Source: Acinetobacter zhairuonensis
GTDB lineage: Bacteria; Pseudomonadota; Gammaproteobacteria; Pseudomonadales; Moraxellaceae
Direction: 5' to 3'
DNA length: 64,000 nt
Assembly (NCBI RefSeq): GCF_022601715.1
Contig: NZ_JAKVIM010000002.1
Coordinates: 210,346-274,345 of the forward strand
A program made the position numbers and the translations under genes. Of the stretch, positions 34,826 to 44,091 are shown piece by piece. Below the pieces are notes generated by a model, which was given only the letters and a program-made list of their open reading frames with translations, did no database searches and had not been told where the DNA came from. Position 1 is the first letter of the stretch. Every line of letters starts with the position of its first letter.

Positions 34826-36037
34826 ATGTCTGATAGTCAATTTTCCAAACCATTGATTTATATGCTGATTGGTAGTGCAATTATTCTGGCACTGTCATTG
34901 GGTGTACGACATGCCTTTGGACTGTATTTGGTGCCAATGAGCCACGAGTTTGGCTGGGGGCATAATGTCTTCAGTTTAGCCATTGCCTTACAAAACCTGA
35001 TTTGGGGTGCGGTACAGCCCGTCACGGGTGCTTTTGCTGACAAATATGGCAGTAAAATCGTGGTGACGGTGGGTGGTGTACTCTATGCCATCGGCTTGCT
35101 GTTGATGTCAGTCAGTTCAACAGGCTTAATGCTGAATGTCAGTGTAGGTCTGATTTTAGGTTTGGCTTTATCTGCAACCTCTTTTCCTGTCTTGCTTTCA
35201 GCAGTTGGACGTGCTGCACCGCCCGAAAAGCGCAGTCTTGCGATGGGGATTGCCAGTGCGGCTGGCTCCTTTGGGCAATTTATTATGTTGCCATCAACCT
35301 TGTTACTCTTACAAAGTATTGGCTGGTCAGCGGCATTGGTCGTGAGTGCCATTTTAATTGCGCTGATTGTGCCACTGGCGTGGATGCTTAAAGCACCGAT
35401 GTATGTTGCGCCAAATGCTGCAACGACTGCGGCTCCTGCACTGACCTTTAAACAGATTCTCAACATTGCCAAAGCGCATAAACCGTTTTGGTTCTTGGCG
35501 TTAGGCTTTTTGGTCTGCGGCTTTCAGGTGGTTTTCATTGGCATTCACTTACCAGGTTATTTAATAGATCACGGCTTTGATGCCACCACTGGCACAATCT
35601 TCCTTGCCTTGGTTGGATTATTTAATATCTTCGGGACTTACGGCGCAGGTTGGTTAGGAGGAAAATTTTCTAAACCGAAACTACTCATGGGTTTATATGC
35701 GCTGCGTGGCGTTGCCATGATTGCCTTCTTAGCTTTACCACTCACCACTTGGACAGTGTATAGCTTCGGCATCATTATGGGGCTATTATGGTTATCGACT
35801 GTACCGCTTACTAATGGCATTGTCGCCAATATGTTTGGTATTCGCTATTTGTCCATGCTCAGTGGTATTGTATTCTTTACCCATCAAGTCGGTTCATTCT
35901 TTGGTGGATGGCTTGGCGGTGTCAATCATGACATGACAGGCAATTATCAGGCAGTTTGGATGGTTTCAATTGCGCTCAGTGTATTGGGAGTGTTGGTACA
36001 TTTCTTTGTGGATGAAAAGGCGGTGGTACATGAATAA
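34826..36037 (+). CDS. MFS transporter (OFA/MCT-like branch)
   Basis: A 403-residue, twelve-helix major facilitator. The N-terminal GVRHAFGLYLVPMSHEFGWG followed by FSLAIALQNLIWG resembles the oxalate/formate and monocarboxylate-type MFS branch. The inter-helix motif GAFADKYGSK is present. The substrate is unknown. ATG 34826 is chosen; a TTG at 34778 would add a hydrophilic stretch unlike the family. Its 3' end overlaps a small membrane-protein frame by eight bases. Confidence 0.82.
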   Translation: MSDSQFSKPLIYMLIGSAIILALSLGVRHAFGLYLVPMSHEFGWGHNVFSLAIALQNLIWGAVQPVTGAFADKYGSKIVVTVGGVLYAIGLLLMSVSSTGLMLNVSVGLILGLALSATSFPVLLSAVGRAAPPEKRSLAMGIASAAGSFGQFIMLPSTLLLLQSIGWSAALVVSAILIALIVPLAWMLKAPMYVAPNAATTAAPALTFKQILNIAKAHKPFWFLALGFLVCGFQVVFIGIHLPGYLIDHGFDATTGTIFLALVGLFNIFGTYGAGWLGGKFSKPKLLMGLYALRGVAMIAFLALPLTTWTVYSFGIIMGLLWLSTVPLTNGIVANMFGIRYLSMLSGIVFFTHQVGSFFGGWLGGVNHDMTGNYQAVWMVSIALSVLGVLVHFFVDEKAVVHE

Positions 36038-36167
36038 TCCATCTCTGTTTTGGCTTAAGACCTCGATTAGCTTAGTCGTACTGGGACTGATCATCGCTGC
36101 AATTGCGCTATGGCTCCAAACCCCGCAGCTGTTTGAATACTTTAATCAAGCTTTTTGCCCACATTAA
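36030..36167 (+). CDS. Small single-helix membrane protein
   Basis: A 45-residue frame beginning MNNPSLFWLKTSISLVVLG with one strong transmembrane helix (about residues 9-29). It overlaps the MFS stop by eight bases and is preceded by a GG-rich ribosome site (AAGGCGGTGG). Such small proteins are often accessory subunits of the preceding transporter. That is inference, and I recognise no family. Confidence 0.55.
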   Translation: MNNPSLFWLKTSISLVVLGLIIAAIALWLQTPQLFEYFNQAFCPH

Positions 36168-36197
36168 TTACTTACAAAACCTCGCTCTATTTTTCAT

Positions 36198-36239
36198 AAA
36201 CTCAGCATTTATTGTTATTTCAAAAAATGCTGAGTTTTT
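36198..36239 (+). terminator. Terminator of the MFS unit
   Basis: AAACTCAGCATTT and AAATGCTGAGTTT form a 13-bp stem followed by TT(C). Confidence 0.8.
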
Positions 36240-36276
36240 CTTAGTTTAGAACTACAAGAAATTTAGAGATATAACA

Positions 36277-37236
36277 ATGACCAGCCTGACGCAACTTTCT
36301 CAAGCCATACATGATGCACCGCAATGGCATATCCCTGATGCATTTCAAGCGAGTGATGAGATTCAAATTTCCCCGCTTCAAGACAAAGCTCTTGGAGCTA
36401 TTGTCACCGGTTTAAATGCACGCAAAGCCCAATCAGGTAAAACTATTTATCGGCTCAAGCAGGCTTTGGCAGAACACCTGATTCTAATCTTTAAAAAACA
36501 AAGTCTAGATGATCTGCAATTTCTGGCATTTGCCAGTTATTTTGGTGCAATTTTCCGTCCGAGTGCGGACAATCCTGTCTTAGCGAGTCAAAGCGGTACA
36601 GGCACACCTCCCGATGTCGTACCTGTTTCAAATGCGGTGGGTCAAGGTGATTACACCGGTCATGGTGAACTAAGCCCACATGCCGATCATCAATGGACGC
36701 CTTTACCCTCTTTTGGCTCATTACTATATGCCATTGAATTACCTCAATCTGGTGGCGAAACCAGCTGGTATAACACCATTAAAGCCTACGATGCCTTAGA
36801 TCCTGAACTTAAAACCCATATCGATCAGCTACAGCTCATTACCTATAACCCTTTTGTCCGAGCCAACAGCAACAAAGGCTCTAATAACTATGCCAATAAT
36901 AGCCCTTATTACCGCTTTAAAGATCAACCGATTCTTGGACATGCCTATCCACATCCTCTCGTCCGCACTCATCCTGAAACTGGGCGGAAAGCCTTGTGGT
37001 TAAATACCCGCTCGGAAGTTGAATTGCTTAATTATGATGATGTGGCAGGCAGTGAACTGATCGCACAACTACGCAAGCATATTCTTAAACCTGAATTTCG
37101 TTATGATCATCAGTGGGAAACCGGTGATATTGTGTTTTGGGATAACCAAGTCACCCTGCACTCTCGAACGCCTTTCCCCGCAAATCAACGTCGCCTATTA
37201 AAACGAATTAGTCTGGCAGGTGCTCGTCCCTTTTAA
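36277..37236 (+). CDS. TauD/TfdA-family 2-oxoglutarate-dependent dioxygenase
   Basis: An Fe(II)/2-oxoglutarate dioxygenase of 319 residues. The metal triad is H135 and D137 in SPHADHQW plus the His in WDNQVTLHSR. The oxoglutarate-binding Arg is probably in LLKRISLAG. Family members attack taurine, alkyl sulfates, phenoxyacetates or other small acids. The exact substrate is unknown. Proximity to transporters suggests use of a scavenged nutrient. Confidence 0.82.
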   Translation: MTSLTQLSQAIHDAPQWHIPDAFQASDEIQISPLQDKALGAIVTGLNARKAQSGKTIYRLKQALAEHLILIFKKQSLDDLQFLAFASYFGAIFRPSADNPVLASQSGTGTPPDVVPVSNAVGQGDYTGHGELSPHADHQWTPLPSFGSLLYAIELPQSGGETSWYNTIKAYDALDPELKTHIDQLQLITYNPFVRANSNKGSNNYANNSPYYRFKDQPILGHAYPHPLVRTHPETGRKALWLNTRSEVELLNYDDVAGSELIAQLRKHILKPEFRYDHQWETGDIVFWDNQVTLHSRTPFPANQRRLLKRISLAGARPF

Positions 37237-37260
37237 CGTCCTTATGATTAATCTTGAAAT

Positions 37261-37291
37261 AAAAAAAGCCCATTATTGAAATGGGCCTTTT
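37261..37291. terminator. Bidirectional terminator between the TauD-type gene and sthA
   Basis: AAAAGCCCATT, 5-base loop, AATGGGCCTTTT; convergent genes on either side. Confidence 0.85.
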
Positions 37292-37307
37292 CCAGAGACC
37301 TAAATGC

Positions 37308-38723
37308 TTAGAACAAACGGTTCATACCATTTAAGGTCGCTACGCGGTAAGCTTCCGCCATGGTTGGATAGTTAAATGTCGTTTCCACAAAATACTTAAT
37401 CGTATTGTGAGGACTATTCATCACCGCCTGACCAATGTGAATAATTTCCGCAGCATTATTACCAAAGCAATGTACACCTAAAATTTCCAAGGTATCACGG
37501 TGGAACAGAATCTTTAATTCACCCACAGTATCCCCAGTAATTTGCGCACGCGCCAAATGACGGAAAGATGCCTGACCAACTTCGTACGGAATTTTTTCTT
37601 CAGTTAACTGCTGTTCGTTCTTACCAATTGATGAAATTTCTGGAATGGTATAAATCCCTGTTGGAATATCCACGACAGGTTGAACACCCTCTTCACCACT
37701 CATGTTTGCACCCGCGCAACGACCTTGGTCATAGGCAGCAGACGCCAGTGAAGGCCAGCCAATCACATCTCCCGCAGCGTAAATGTTTTCAACTTCAGTT
37801 TGGTACTGATCATTCACCATGATTTGACCGCGGCTATTTGGGGTAATCCCGACATTTTCCAGTCCAAGACCATCAGTATTTCCTGAACGACCGTTACACC
37901 ACAAAATTGCATCAGCTTTAATTTTCTTACCGCTGAGCAAATGCATCACCACGTGATCATCAAACGTTTCGAGATGATCAATTTGTTCATTATGACGAAT
38001 CAATACACCCTGCTCACGTAAGTGGTACGACAAGGCATCTGAAATTTCATCATCTAAATAGCTCAGCAATTTCATTTGGGTATTGATCAGATCAACTTTA
38101 TGATCCAGACCAATGAAGATCGATGCATATTCACAGCCAATCACACCTGCGCCATAAATAATGATTTTCTGAATTGAGAAATCCAAATCCAGAATTTTGT
38201 CTGAATCAAAGACACGTGGGTGATTGAAATCCAACATTGCAGGGCGATAAGGACGGCTACCTGTCGCAATGACCAACTGCTTAAACATGATGGTTTCTTT
38301 AATCCCTTCAGGGGTAAAAACCAAAATGGTATTCTGATCTTGGATATAAGCACGACCGTGGAAAATATCAATTTTGTTACGGTCATAAAAACGTGAGTGC
38401 GTCTCTACCTGTTGTTGAATCACTTTGTGTGCATTACGCAACACTTGCTTCATGGTAAATTGTTTCCAATCCCCCACTTTTTGGAACATTGGATCACGTT
38501 GGTAACGAATAATGCTCGATACTGTTTGACGTAAAGCCTTACTTGGAATTGTCCCAACGTGGGCACAGTTTCCACCCAATTGCTCACGCATATCAATAAT
38601 TGCAACACGCTTGCCTGATTTGGCAAGTTTCATTGCCGCGCCTTCACCAGCAGGGCCCGAACCGAGAACAACCGCATCGTATTTTACGAAAGTTCCACTA
38701 ACGACCTCTTTCTTACGTGGCAT
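37308..38723 (-). CDS. sthA: Soluble pyridine nucleotide transhydrogenase
   Basis: FAD enzyme that passes hydride between NADPH and NAD+ and so balances cofactors. It has 471 residues, with FAD motif [15 protein letters not shown] and NAD(P) motif [12 protein letters not shown]. The redox disulfide of lipoamide dehydrogenases is replaced ([16 protein letters not shown] lacks the second Cys), the mark of SthA. The C-terminal dimerisation domain is complete. Single gene, divergent from lipA. Confidence 0.95.
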   Translation of the reverse strand: MPRKKEVVSGTFVKYDAVVLGSGPAGEGAAMKLAKSGKRVAIIDMREQLGGNCAHVGTIPSKALRQTVSSIIRYQRDPMFQKVGDWKQFTMKQVLRNAHKVIQQQVETHSRFYDRNKIDIFHGRAYIQDQNTILVFTPEGIKETIMFKQLVIATGSRPYRPAMLDFNHPRVFDSDKILDLDFSIQKIIIYGAGVIGCEYASIFIGLDHKVDLINTQMKLLSYLDDEISDALSYHLREQGVLIRHNEQIDHLETFDDHVVMHLLSGKKIKADAILWCNGRSGNTDGLGLENVGITPNSRGQIMVNDQYQTEVENIYAAGDVIGWPSLASAAYDQGRCAGANMSGEEGVQPVVDIPTGIYTIPEISSIGKNEQQLTEEKIPYEVGQASFRHLARAQITGDTVGELKILFHRDTLEILGVHCFGNNAAEIIHIGQAVMNSPHNTIKYFVETTFNYPTMAEAYRVATLNGMNRLF

Positions 38724-38918
38724 TCAACGCTCCTTTTCTATAAATCTGTGTCTATTTTCGCTCTATTATGACTGAAAATAGGTGACTTTGCTGTATTTCA
38801 TAGTCATATATTGAGTGATAACGACATTTAGAAAATGAATAGTGTTTTCGCCCTATCAATGTGCAATTCCGTTATAATGTTTGCATATCTCTCCGTGTAA
38901 ACAGTGGAATAGTTGAAT

Positions 38919-39932
38919 ATGTCTGAAAGCCGTAAACCTGAACAGGGTGTTAAACTTCGTGGTGCAGAAAAAGTCTCACGTATTCCTGTCAAAGTTGTTC
39001 CTACGGTTGAAGTGCCTCGCAAGCCAGACTGGATTCGTGTCAAGATGACAGCGCCTGAGGAAGTTCAACGCATTAAAACAACACTACGTGCGCAAAAATT
39101 ACATACCGTTTGTGAAGAAGCAGCTTGCCCGAACTTACCTGAATGTTTCGGTGGTGGTACAGCAACCTTCATGATTATGGGCGACATTTGTACTCGTCGT
39201 TGCCCATTCTGTGATGTTGCACATGGTCGTCCAAATGCGTTAGACCCTGATGAACCTCGCCATATGGCAGAAACCATTTCTAATTTAGGTCTGAAATATG
39301 CCGTAATTACTTCAGTAGACCGCGATGATCTATTGGATGGTGGTGCTCAGCATTTTGTCGATTGTATTAAAGAAGCACGCAGCTTAAGCCCGAAAACTTT
39401 GTTGGAAATTCTGGTTCCAGACTTCCGAGGTCGTATGGATATTGCCTTACGCATTATGACGGAATGTCCACCAGACGTGTTTAACCATAATATTGAAACT
39501 GTGCCACGCTTATATAAAGCCATGCGTCCAGGTTCAGATTACCAGCACTCGTTAACTCTACTTAAAATGTTTAAAGAATACTGCCCTGACGTTCCAACCA
39601 AATGTGGTTTGATGGTCGGTATTGGTGAAACTGAAGAAGAAGTACTTGCGCTACTAGATGATTTACGTGCCCATGATGTGGACTACGTGACTATTGGGCA
39701 ATATTTACAGCCTTCTAAAGAACATGCACCAATTGACCGTTTTGTCAGCCCAGAAGAGTTTGAGCGCTATGCAGAACATGGCCGTAAACTTGGATTTAGA
39801 AATATCTGGTCTGCGCCTATGGTCCGTTCAAGCTACTTTGCAGATCGTCAATACTATGGCGAACCCGTACCAGAAGTGCGTCGTAAAGTCGATCCTGCTA
39901 AAAAAATTGCAGTGCAAACCATTGAAGCTTAA
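38919..39932 (+). CDS. lipA: Lipoyl synthase
   Basis: Radical SAM enzyme that inserts two sulfurs into octanoyl-lipoyl domains. It has 337 residues from ATG 38919. The auxiliary cluster Cys are in [12 protein letters not shown] and the radical SAM Cys in CTRRCPFC. The C-terminal serine ligand is in [13 protein letters not shown] six bases upstream is a weaker start. A terminator follows (39949-39983). Confidence 0.96.
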   Translation: MSESRKPEQGVKLRGAEKVSRIPVKVVPTVEVPRKPDWIRVKMTAPEEVQRIKTTLRAQKLHTVCEEAACPNLPECFGGGTATFMIMGDICTRRCPFCDVAHGRPNALDPDEPRHMAETISNLGLKYAVITSVDRDDLLDGGAQHFVDCIKEARSLSPKTLLEILVPDFRGRMDIALRIMTECPPDVFNHNIETVPRLYKAMRPGSDYQHSLTLLKMFKEYCPDVPTKCGLMVGIGETEEEVLALLDDLRAHDVDYVTIGQYLQPSKEHAPIDRFVSPEEFERYAEHGRKLGFRNIWSAPMVRSSYFADRQYYGEPVPEVRRKVDPAKKIAVQTIEA

Positions 39933-39948
39933 TTAAAGCTTTAATAAA

Positions 39949-39983
39949 AAAACCCTTTAAGTCTACGATTTAAAGGGTTTTTT
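39949..39983 (+). terminator. Terminator of lipA
   Basis: AAACCCTTTAA and TTAAAGGGTTT with an 8-9 base loop, then T-run. Confidence 0.88.
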
Positions 39984-40015
39984 ATTGCCTCTTAAAAATA
40001 AATGAATACTGGTTG

Positions 40016-40285
40016 CTAGATCCAATAGACATTAAAACTATAAAAGAACTCATTCACTTCAAAACGTACTTGATACCCCAGTTGAGTCAGTTCAGCCGAA
40101 AGCTCCCGAATTTCCACCAAGGGTAAATGCTTCGGTAAAACAGCAAACACCGCCGTATTTCCCTGCTGAGCACTTTCTTCTATTAATTTGGCAAGCCGTT
40201 CTTTATATAAATTGATATCAAGCTTGGCTGTGGCTGTCAGAATTTTTGCCTGTTCTGCTGTTATAAAACTCATCATTGTTCTCAT
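40016..40285 (-). CDS. Small hypothetical protein
   Basis: Up to 89 residues, starting at one of three nearby Met codons (40285, 40276 or 40273). Mixed alpha/beta, soluble, ending in an aromatic stretch VNEFFYSFNVYWI. I do not recognise it. The frame is clean, lies between the lipA terminator and the acetamidase regulatory region, and has protein-like composition. It could be a phage-type or conserved hypothetical protein. Confidence 0.5.
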   Translation of the reverse strand: MRTMMSFITAEQAKILTATAKLDINLYKERLAKLIEESAQQGNTAVFAVLPKHLPLVEIRELSAELTQLGYQVRFEVNEFFYSFNVYWI

Positions 40286-40444
40286 TGTATTGATGTGTAT
40301 TTTTTAATCATAACAAACCCAATAGTGCTTATCGAGAAATTTTCTATACCTTTAATTTTTTAAAATGCATCCATACAAGACCGCTTCAAGCACACTCATC
40401 AGCGCCTTTGCATAAATGCTTTTTGCTCTTTTATTCAAATAAAC

Positions 40445-40467
40445 ATTTGCTCTATAAACATGCAAAT
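40445..40467. promoter_or_regulatory. Possible activator sites upstream of the sigma-54 promoter
   Basis: ATTTGC (40445-40450) and GCAAAT (40462-40467) form an inverted pair about 110-130 bp before the sigma-54 promoter. Similar AATGCTC or AAATGC words recur nearby (around 40418, 40493 and 40497). Repeats at this distance suit an enhancer-binding activator, but this is inference. Otherwise 40286-40570 shows no gene. Confidence 0.4.
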
Positions 40468-40576
40468 TTTACCTACATGTACAAATGCTCGTTATAAATG
40501 CATCATTACAAATCAAATTAAATGTTTAATTTTCACATTATTTTAAAGAAACATTGATTTTACTTATCCAGTTTTA

Positions 40577-40593
40577 TTGGCACATGATTTGCT
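40577..40593 (+). promoter_or_regulatory. Sigma-54 promoter of the acetamidase/formamidase gene
   Basis: TTGGCACATGATTTGCT fully matches the sigma-54 consensus (TGGCAC-N5-TTGCW), 50 bp before the start codon. Confidence 0.85.
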
Positions 40594-40641
40594 ACATATC
40601 AAATACATACATTTAAGAATAATTTATCAAAGGGTAAATAT

Positions 40642-41856
40642 ATGTTGAAATTTAAACTTATTTCATTAGCTGTTATAACCTCATTAAGCTCAGCATTCAC
40701 CTATGCCGATGATTTTGTAATTCTTAAACAATTATCAGAGAAACCAACATTACTGAAAGATGGTACTTACAAAGGAAACTACTATGTACCTTCTACGCTA
40801 AATACAATTACATGGGGCTATTTACCTAATCGTGATGCTAAACCAGTCTTAACGGTGAATTCTGGGAGTACGGTAACGTTTGATACAGTATCACATGAAG
40901 GTTTATTAGAAGATCAAGGGCGTGATGCTGAAAAATATTTCCAATCCAAAGGCGTAAAATCCGAATACATTTTAGATGAAGCAAAAACAATTACCCAATC
41001 TAAACTTCATCATGACTTTCACAAAGATGGTCCTCATATCGTAACTGGACCCGTCGCCATTACAGGTGCTGAACCAGGGGACATTCTGAAAGTTGAAGTG
41101 ATTAAAGTGGAACCCCGTGTACCTTATGGTGTCATATCGAATCGACATGGTAAGGGAGCTCTTGTGGGCGAGTATCCAAAGAAAACCAAATATGACGATG
41201 CCACAGCAGCGAATCCAGAACGCTTTGGTAATGTGTCAATTTTCACACCTATTGAAAAAAATACCCAAGGTGAATACGAAGGTGTCTTAAAAACAGCATC
41301 AGGAAAAGCTATTCGTTTCCCCCTTTATCCATTTATGGGCATTATGGGCGTTGCAGCCAATACCTCTGAACCTGTTCATTCAGTACCACCTGCGATGTAT
41401 GGTGGCAATATAGATATTAACGAACTTGGTGCCGGTGCAACTGCCTATTACCCAGTACAAGTCAAAGGCGCATTATTCTATACTGGCGATAGTCATTTTT
41501 CGCAGGGTGATGGTGAAGTCGCCCTTACTGCTTTAGAAGCATCTGCACGAGCAACGCTTAAATTTACTTTATTAAAAGCAGGTAAAGATAAAATTCCAGG
41601 GCAAGACATTAAACAGCCTTTAGCAGAAAATGCGGAATTTTGGATCACCCCAGGTTTAGATACTGATTTAGATGAAGCAATGAAAAAATCGACGCGTGAA
41701 GCAATTCGCTTTTTAAATCAAGAATATGGTATTGATGAAGCAACCGCTTATGCATACTTAAGTGCGGCCACTGATTTTGAGGTATCTCAAGTGGTCGACA
41801 GAACTAAAGGAATTCATGCGAAAATACGTAAAGCTGATTTTAAAGAATTCGAATAA
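40642..41856 (+). CDS. Periplasmic acetamidase/formamidase family protein
   Basis: A 404-residue exported enzyme with signal peptide (residues 1-22, ending TYA). It belongs to the FmdA/AmdA family, which releases ammonia from short amides. Characteristic parts are NSGSTVTFDTVSHEG, the PHIVTGPVAITGAEPGDILKV segment quoted by its ends (PHIVTGP, EPGDILKV), and YTGDSHFSQGDGEV. Most family members are cytosolic, so the signal peptide is notable. The sigma-54 promoter suggests expression in nitrogen limitation. The substrate is not determined. Confidence 0.85.
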   Translation: MLKFKLISLAVITSLSSAFTYADDFVILKQLSEKPTLLKDGTYKGNYYVPSTLNTITWGYLPNRDAKPVLTVNSGSTVTFDTVSHEGLLEDQGRDAEKYFQSKGVKSEYILDEAKTITQSKLHHDFHKDGPHIVTGPVAITGAEPGDILKVEVIKVEPRVPYGVISNRHGKGALVGEYPKKTKYDDATAANPERFGNVSIFTPIEKNTQGEYEGVLKTASGKAIRFPLYPFMGIMGVAANTSEPVHSVPPAMYGGNIDINELGAGATAYYPVQVKGALFYTGDSHFSQGDGEVALTALEASARATLKFTLLKAGKDKIPGQDIKQPLAENAEFWITPGLDTDLDEAMKKSTREAIRFLNQEYGIDEATAYAYLSAATDFEVSQVVDRTKGIHAKIRKADFKEFE

Positions 41857-41889
41857 GATAAACCCAGCAAGTAACTTAAGTTGAATATG

Positions 41890-41915
41890 AAGGTGATCTT
41901 TGATCACCTTCTTTT
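41890..41915 (+). terminator. Terminator of the acetamidase gene
   Basis: AAGGTGATC, TTT, GATCACCTT, then CTTTT. Confidence 0.85.
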
Positions 41916-42044
41916 ATTTATAGAGATGACCCCTTTTAAAATTCACCATTCCTTACATCTCATAACGCATTATAAACAGCACATAATTGATTAAATGATG
42001 ATTAAAAAATAAACTATTCATATAACAAAAAATGGGGCATAAGA

Positions 42045-42797
42045 ATGATCATTCAAAAGAAACTACTCCTAACTACATTCTTCGTGGCTTTTTGCTTAAT
42101 ATCAACGCCAATGGTTATGGCTGCGAGTGATATACGTACCGAACAAGTCCAATTCAAAAAAGGCGCATCCAGTGCCATTATTTCTTCGTCCATCAAAGGC
42201 TATGAAATAGTGGACTATGTCCTTCGTGCCAATGCTGGGCAAGTCATGAATGCCAGTTTAGCCACAAAAAATACTGCAACTTTTTTTAATATTTTGGCAC
42301 CTGGGGAAAATGAAAGCGCTATGTTTATTGGTTCCAATAGCGGTAATCAATTTGAAGGTGTCTTACCCAAAACTGGCACATATAAAATCCGTGTTTATAT
42401 GATGCGTTCAGCTGCACGTAGAAATGAAGTGGCTCCCTATCGGCTAGAAATTATGATTAGTGGTAAGGCTGCACAAACCACTTCACATGATGCCAAAGTC
42501 GCAGGTACACCGTATCATGCCACTGGCAAAATTCCATGCGCAGCCATGTCTGGTCAACCGATGGGAACTTGCCAATTTGGGGTGAAACGACAAGGCAACG
42601 GTAATGCTTTAGTTACAGTGATGCATAACAATGGCAAAAAACGCGTCATCATTTTCCAAAATGGACGAGCAACTGGATATGACCAAAGTCAGGCTGATCA
42701 ATCAAAATTTAGCAGCACTAAAGATTCCGATCTAAGCATCATCAAAATTGGATCTGAACGCTACGAAATACCAGATGCTGTCGTTTACGGTGGATAA
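42045..42797 (+). CDS. Periplasmic protein with PliG-like (g-type lysozyme inhibitor-like) domain
   Basis: A 250-residue exported protein with signal peptide (residues 1-26, ending VMA). Residues about 30-140 form a beta-rich domain with VQFKKGASSA, IKGYE, LPKTGTYKIRVYMMR and ARRNEVAPYRLEI. This matches my memory of E. coli PliG (YcgK), an inhibitor of goose-type lysozyme. A second domain of about 100 residues with two Cys (IPCAAMSGQPMGTCQFG) follows and is unknown to me. It could protect the wall from host or predator lysozyme; this is inference. It is followed by a small membrane-protein gene. Confidence 0.6.
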   Translation: MIIQKKLLLTTFFVAFCLISTPMVMAASDIRTEQVQFKKGASSAIISSSIKGYEIVDYVLRANAGQVMNASLATKNTATFFNILAPGENESAMFIGSNSGNQFEGVLPKTGTYKIRVYMMRSAARRNEVAPYRLEIMISGKAAQTTSHDAKVAGTPYHATGKIPCAAMSGQPMGTCQFGVKRQGNGNALVTVMHNNGKKRVIIFQNGRATGYDQSQADQSKFSSTKDSDLSIIKIGSERYEIPDAVVYGG

Positions 42798-42818
42798 CTC
42801 AAGATTAAGGAGGTTTGT

Positions 42819-43106
42819 ATGAGTTTTTTAGCGAGCCTACTGGTGGGGAAACCTCTTACTATATTTTGGATTGCTGTTGCTTTTTTTATTGCTTATTTGA
42901 TTGTTCGCAATTTTAGCCACAAACGACGTGCCAAATATTTGGGCATTACAACCATATTATGGCTGCTCTATGCTGCATGGGAATTCCTGATTAAAATAAA
43001 AACGCCAGATGCAGATATTCGTGTGGACCTATTGGTGATTTGGCCTATCCTTTTTATTCTGTCTCTGTTTTCAATTATTCTGCTGTTTTTTAAATGTGAA
43101 AAATAA
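42819..43106 (+). CDS. Small inner-membrane protein, unknown
   Basis: A 95-residue protein with three strong hydrophobic helices (about residues 12-29, 40-58 and 69-91) and a basic loop SHKRRAKYLG after the first helix. A very strong ribosome site AAGGAGG lies before the ATG. It is 21 bp after the PliG-like gene and probably co-transcribed. I recognise no family. Confidence 0.7.
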   Translation: MSFLASLLVGKPLTIFWIAVAFFIAYLIVRNFSHKRRAKYLGITTILWLLYAAWEFLIKIKTPDADIRVDLLVIWPILFILSLFSIILLFFKCEK

Positions 43107-43142
43107 ATCAAGCGAAGACCTTAGATTAAAAAAAGATTGAAC

Positions 43143-43170
43143 AAAAAAAACCAGCCACTCAGGACTGGTT
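43143..43170 (-). terminator. Minus-strand terminator downstream of the 3-hydroxybutyrate operon
   Basis: On the minus strand AACCAG and CTGGTT form a short stem followed by T8. Confidence 0.6.
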
Positions 43171-43250
43171 AAGGAAAAAATACGATTTCATCTAAAGAAC
43201 ATGACATTCTTTTATGGCTGGATGAAACCCTATTTGATCATTAATTTTTA

Positions 43251-44036
43251 TTATTGTGCGGTATAGCCACCATCCATCACGACAGCCTGCCCTGTAATAC
43301 CCACACCTTTGTCACTGGCTAAGAAAATGGCATAGTCTGCAATTTCTTCTACACTCAATAAACGTTTTTGTGGCACCATCGCCAAAATCACATCTTCAAG
43401 TGCAGAGTCTAAACTCACATTACGCGTTTTCGCTAAATCGGCAATTTGCCCGCGTACCAACGGCGTATCTACATAGCCCGGACAGAGTGCATTCACGGTA
43501 ATACCATCACGTGCACATTCTAAGGCTGCGACTTTGGTGAGACCAATCACACCATGTTTGGCGCTGTTATAACCTGCTTTACCAGCAAATCCAATTAAGC
43601 CATTAATTGATGCCATATTGATAATACGACCTGATTTTTGCGCTTTCATAATTGGAAAGGCATGTTTAATCCCAATAAAAGAACCTGTTAACATCACTTC
43701 AATCAACTTTTGATAGACTGCTGTTGGGAATTCTTCAATCGGGGCAACATGCTGAAATCCAGCATTGTTAATCAGAATATCCAACGTACCAAAAGTCGCT
43801 TGGGTGAGTTCAATTGCAGCTTGATATTGTGCTTCATCGGTCACATCACAAGGCGCTGAAAGTGCCTGAAAACCCTGTGCTTTTAATGCTTCAGCTGTTT
43901 TCTGACATTTTTCAGCATTCATGTCAGAAATAACAACTTTGGCGCCTTCTTGAGCAAATTTCTTGGCAATTTCCAAACCAATACCGCTGGCTGAACCGGT
44001 AATAAATGCAACTTTATTTTCTAACTGCAAACTCAT
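43251..44036 (-). CDS. bdhA: 3-hydroxybutyrate dehydrogenase
   Basis: NAD-dependent short-chain dehydrogenase, 261 residues, that oxidises D-3-hydroxybutyrate to acetoacetate. The cofactor motif is TGSASGIG, NNAGFQHVAPIEEFP is typical of this enzyme, and the catalytic Ser and Tyr lie around INMASINGLIG and YNSAKHGVIGLTK. It sits 55 bp after a GntP-type permease, which would import its substrate, and near CoA-transferase and thiolase genes that complete the pathway. Confidence 0.9.
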   Translation of the reverse strand: MSLQLENKVAFITGSASGIGLEIAKKFAQEGAKVVISDMNAEKCQKTAEALKAQGFQALSAPCDVTDEAQYQAAIELTQATFGTLDILINNAGFQHVAPIEEFPTAVYQKLIEVMLTGSFIGIKHAFPIMKAQKSGRIINMASINGLIGFAGKAGYNSAKHGVIGLTKVAALECARDGITVNALCPGYVDTPLVRGQIADLAKTRNVSLDSALEDVILAMVPQKRLLSVEEIADYAIFLASDKGVGITGQAVVMDGGYTAQ

Positions 44037-44091
44037 TACTTACTCCTTTTACATCTTGCCTGCATCCGCAGGCGTAAACTGCAATGTAAAC

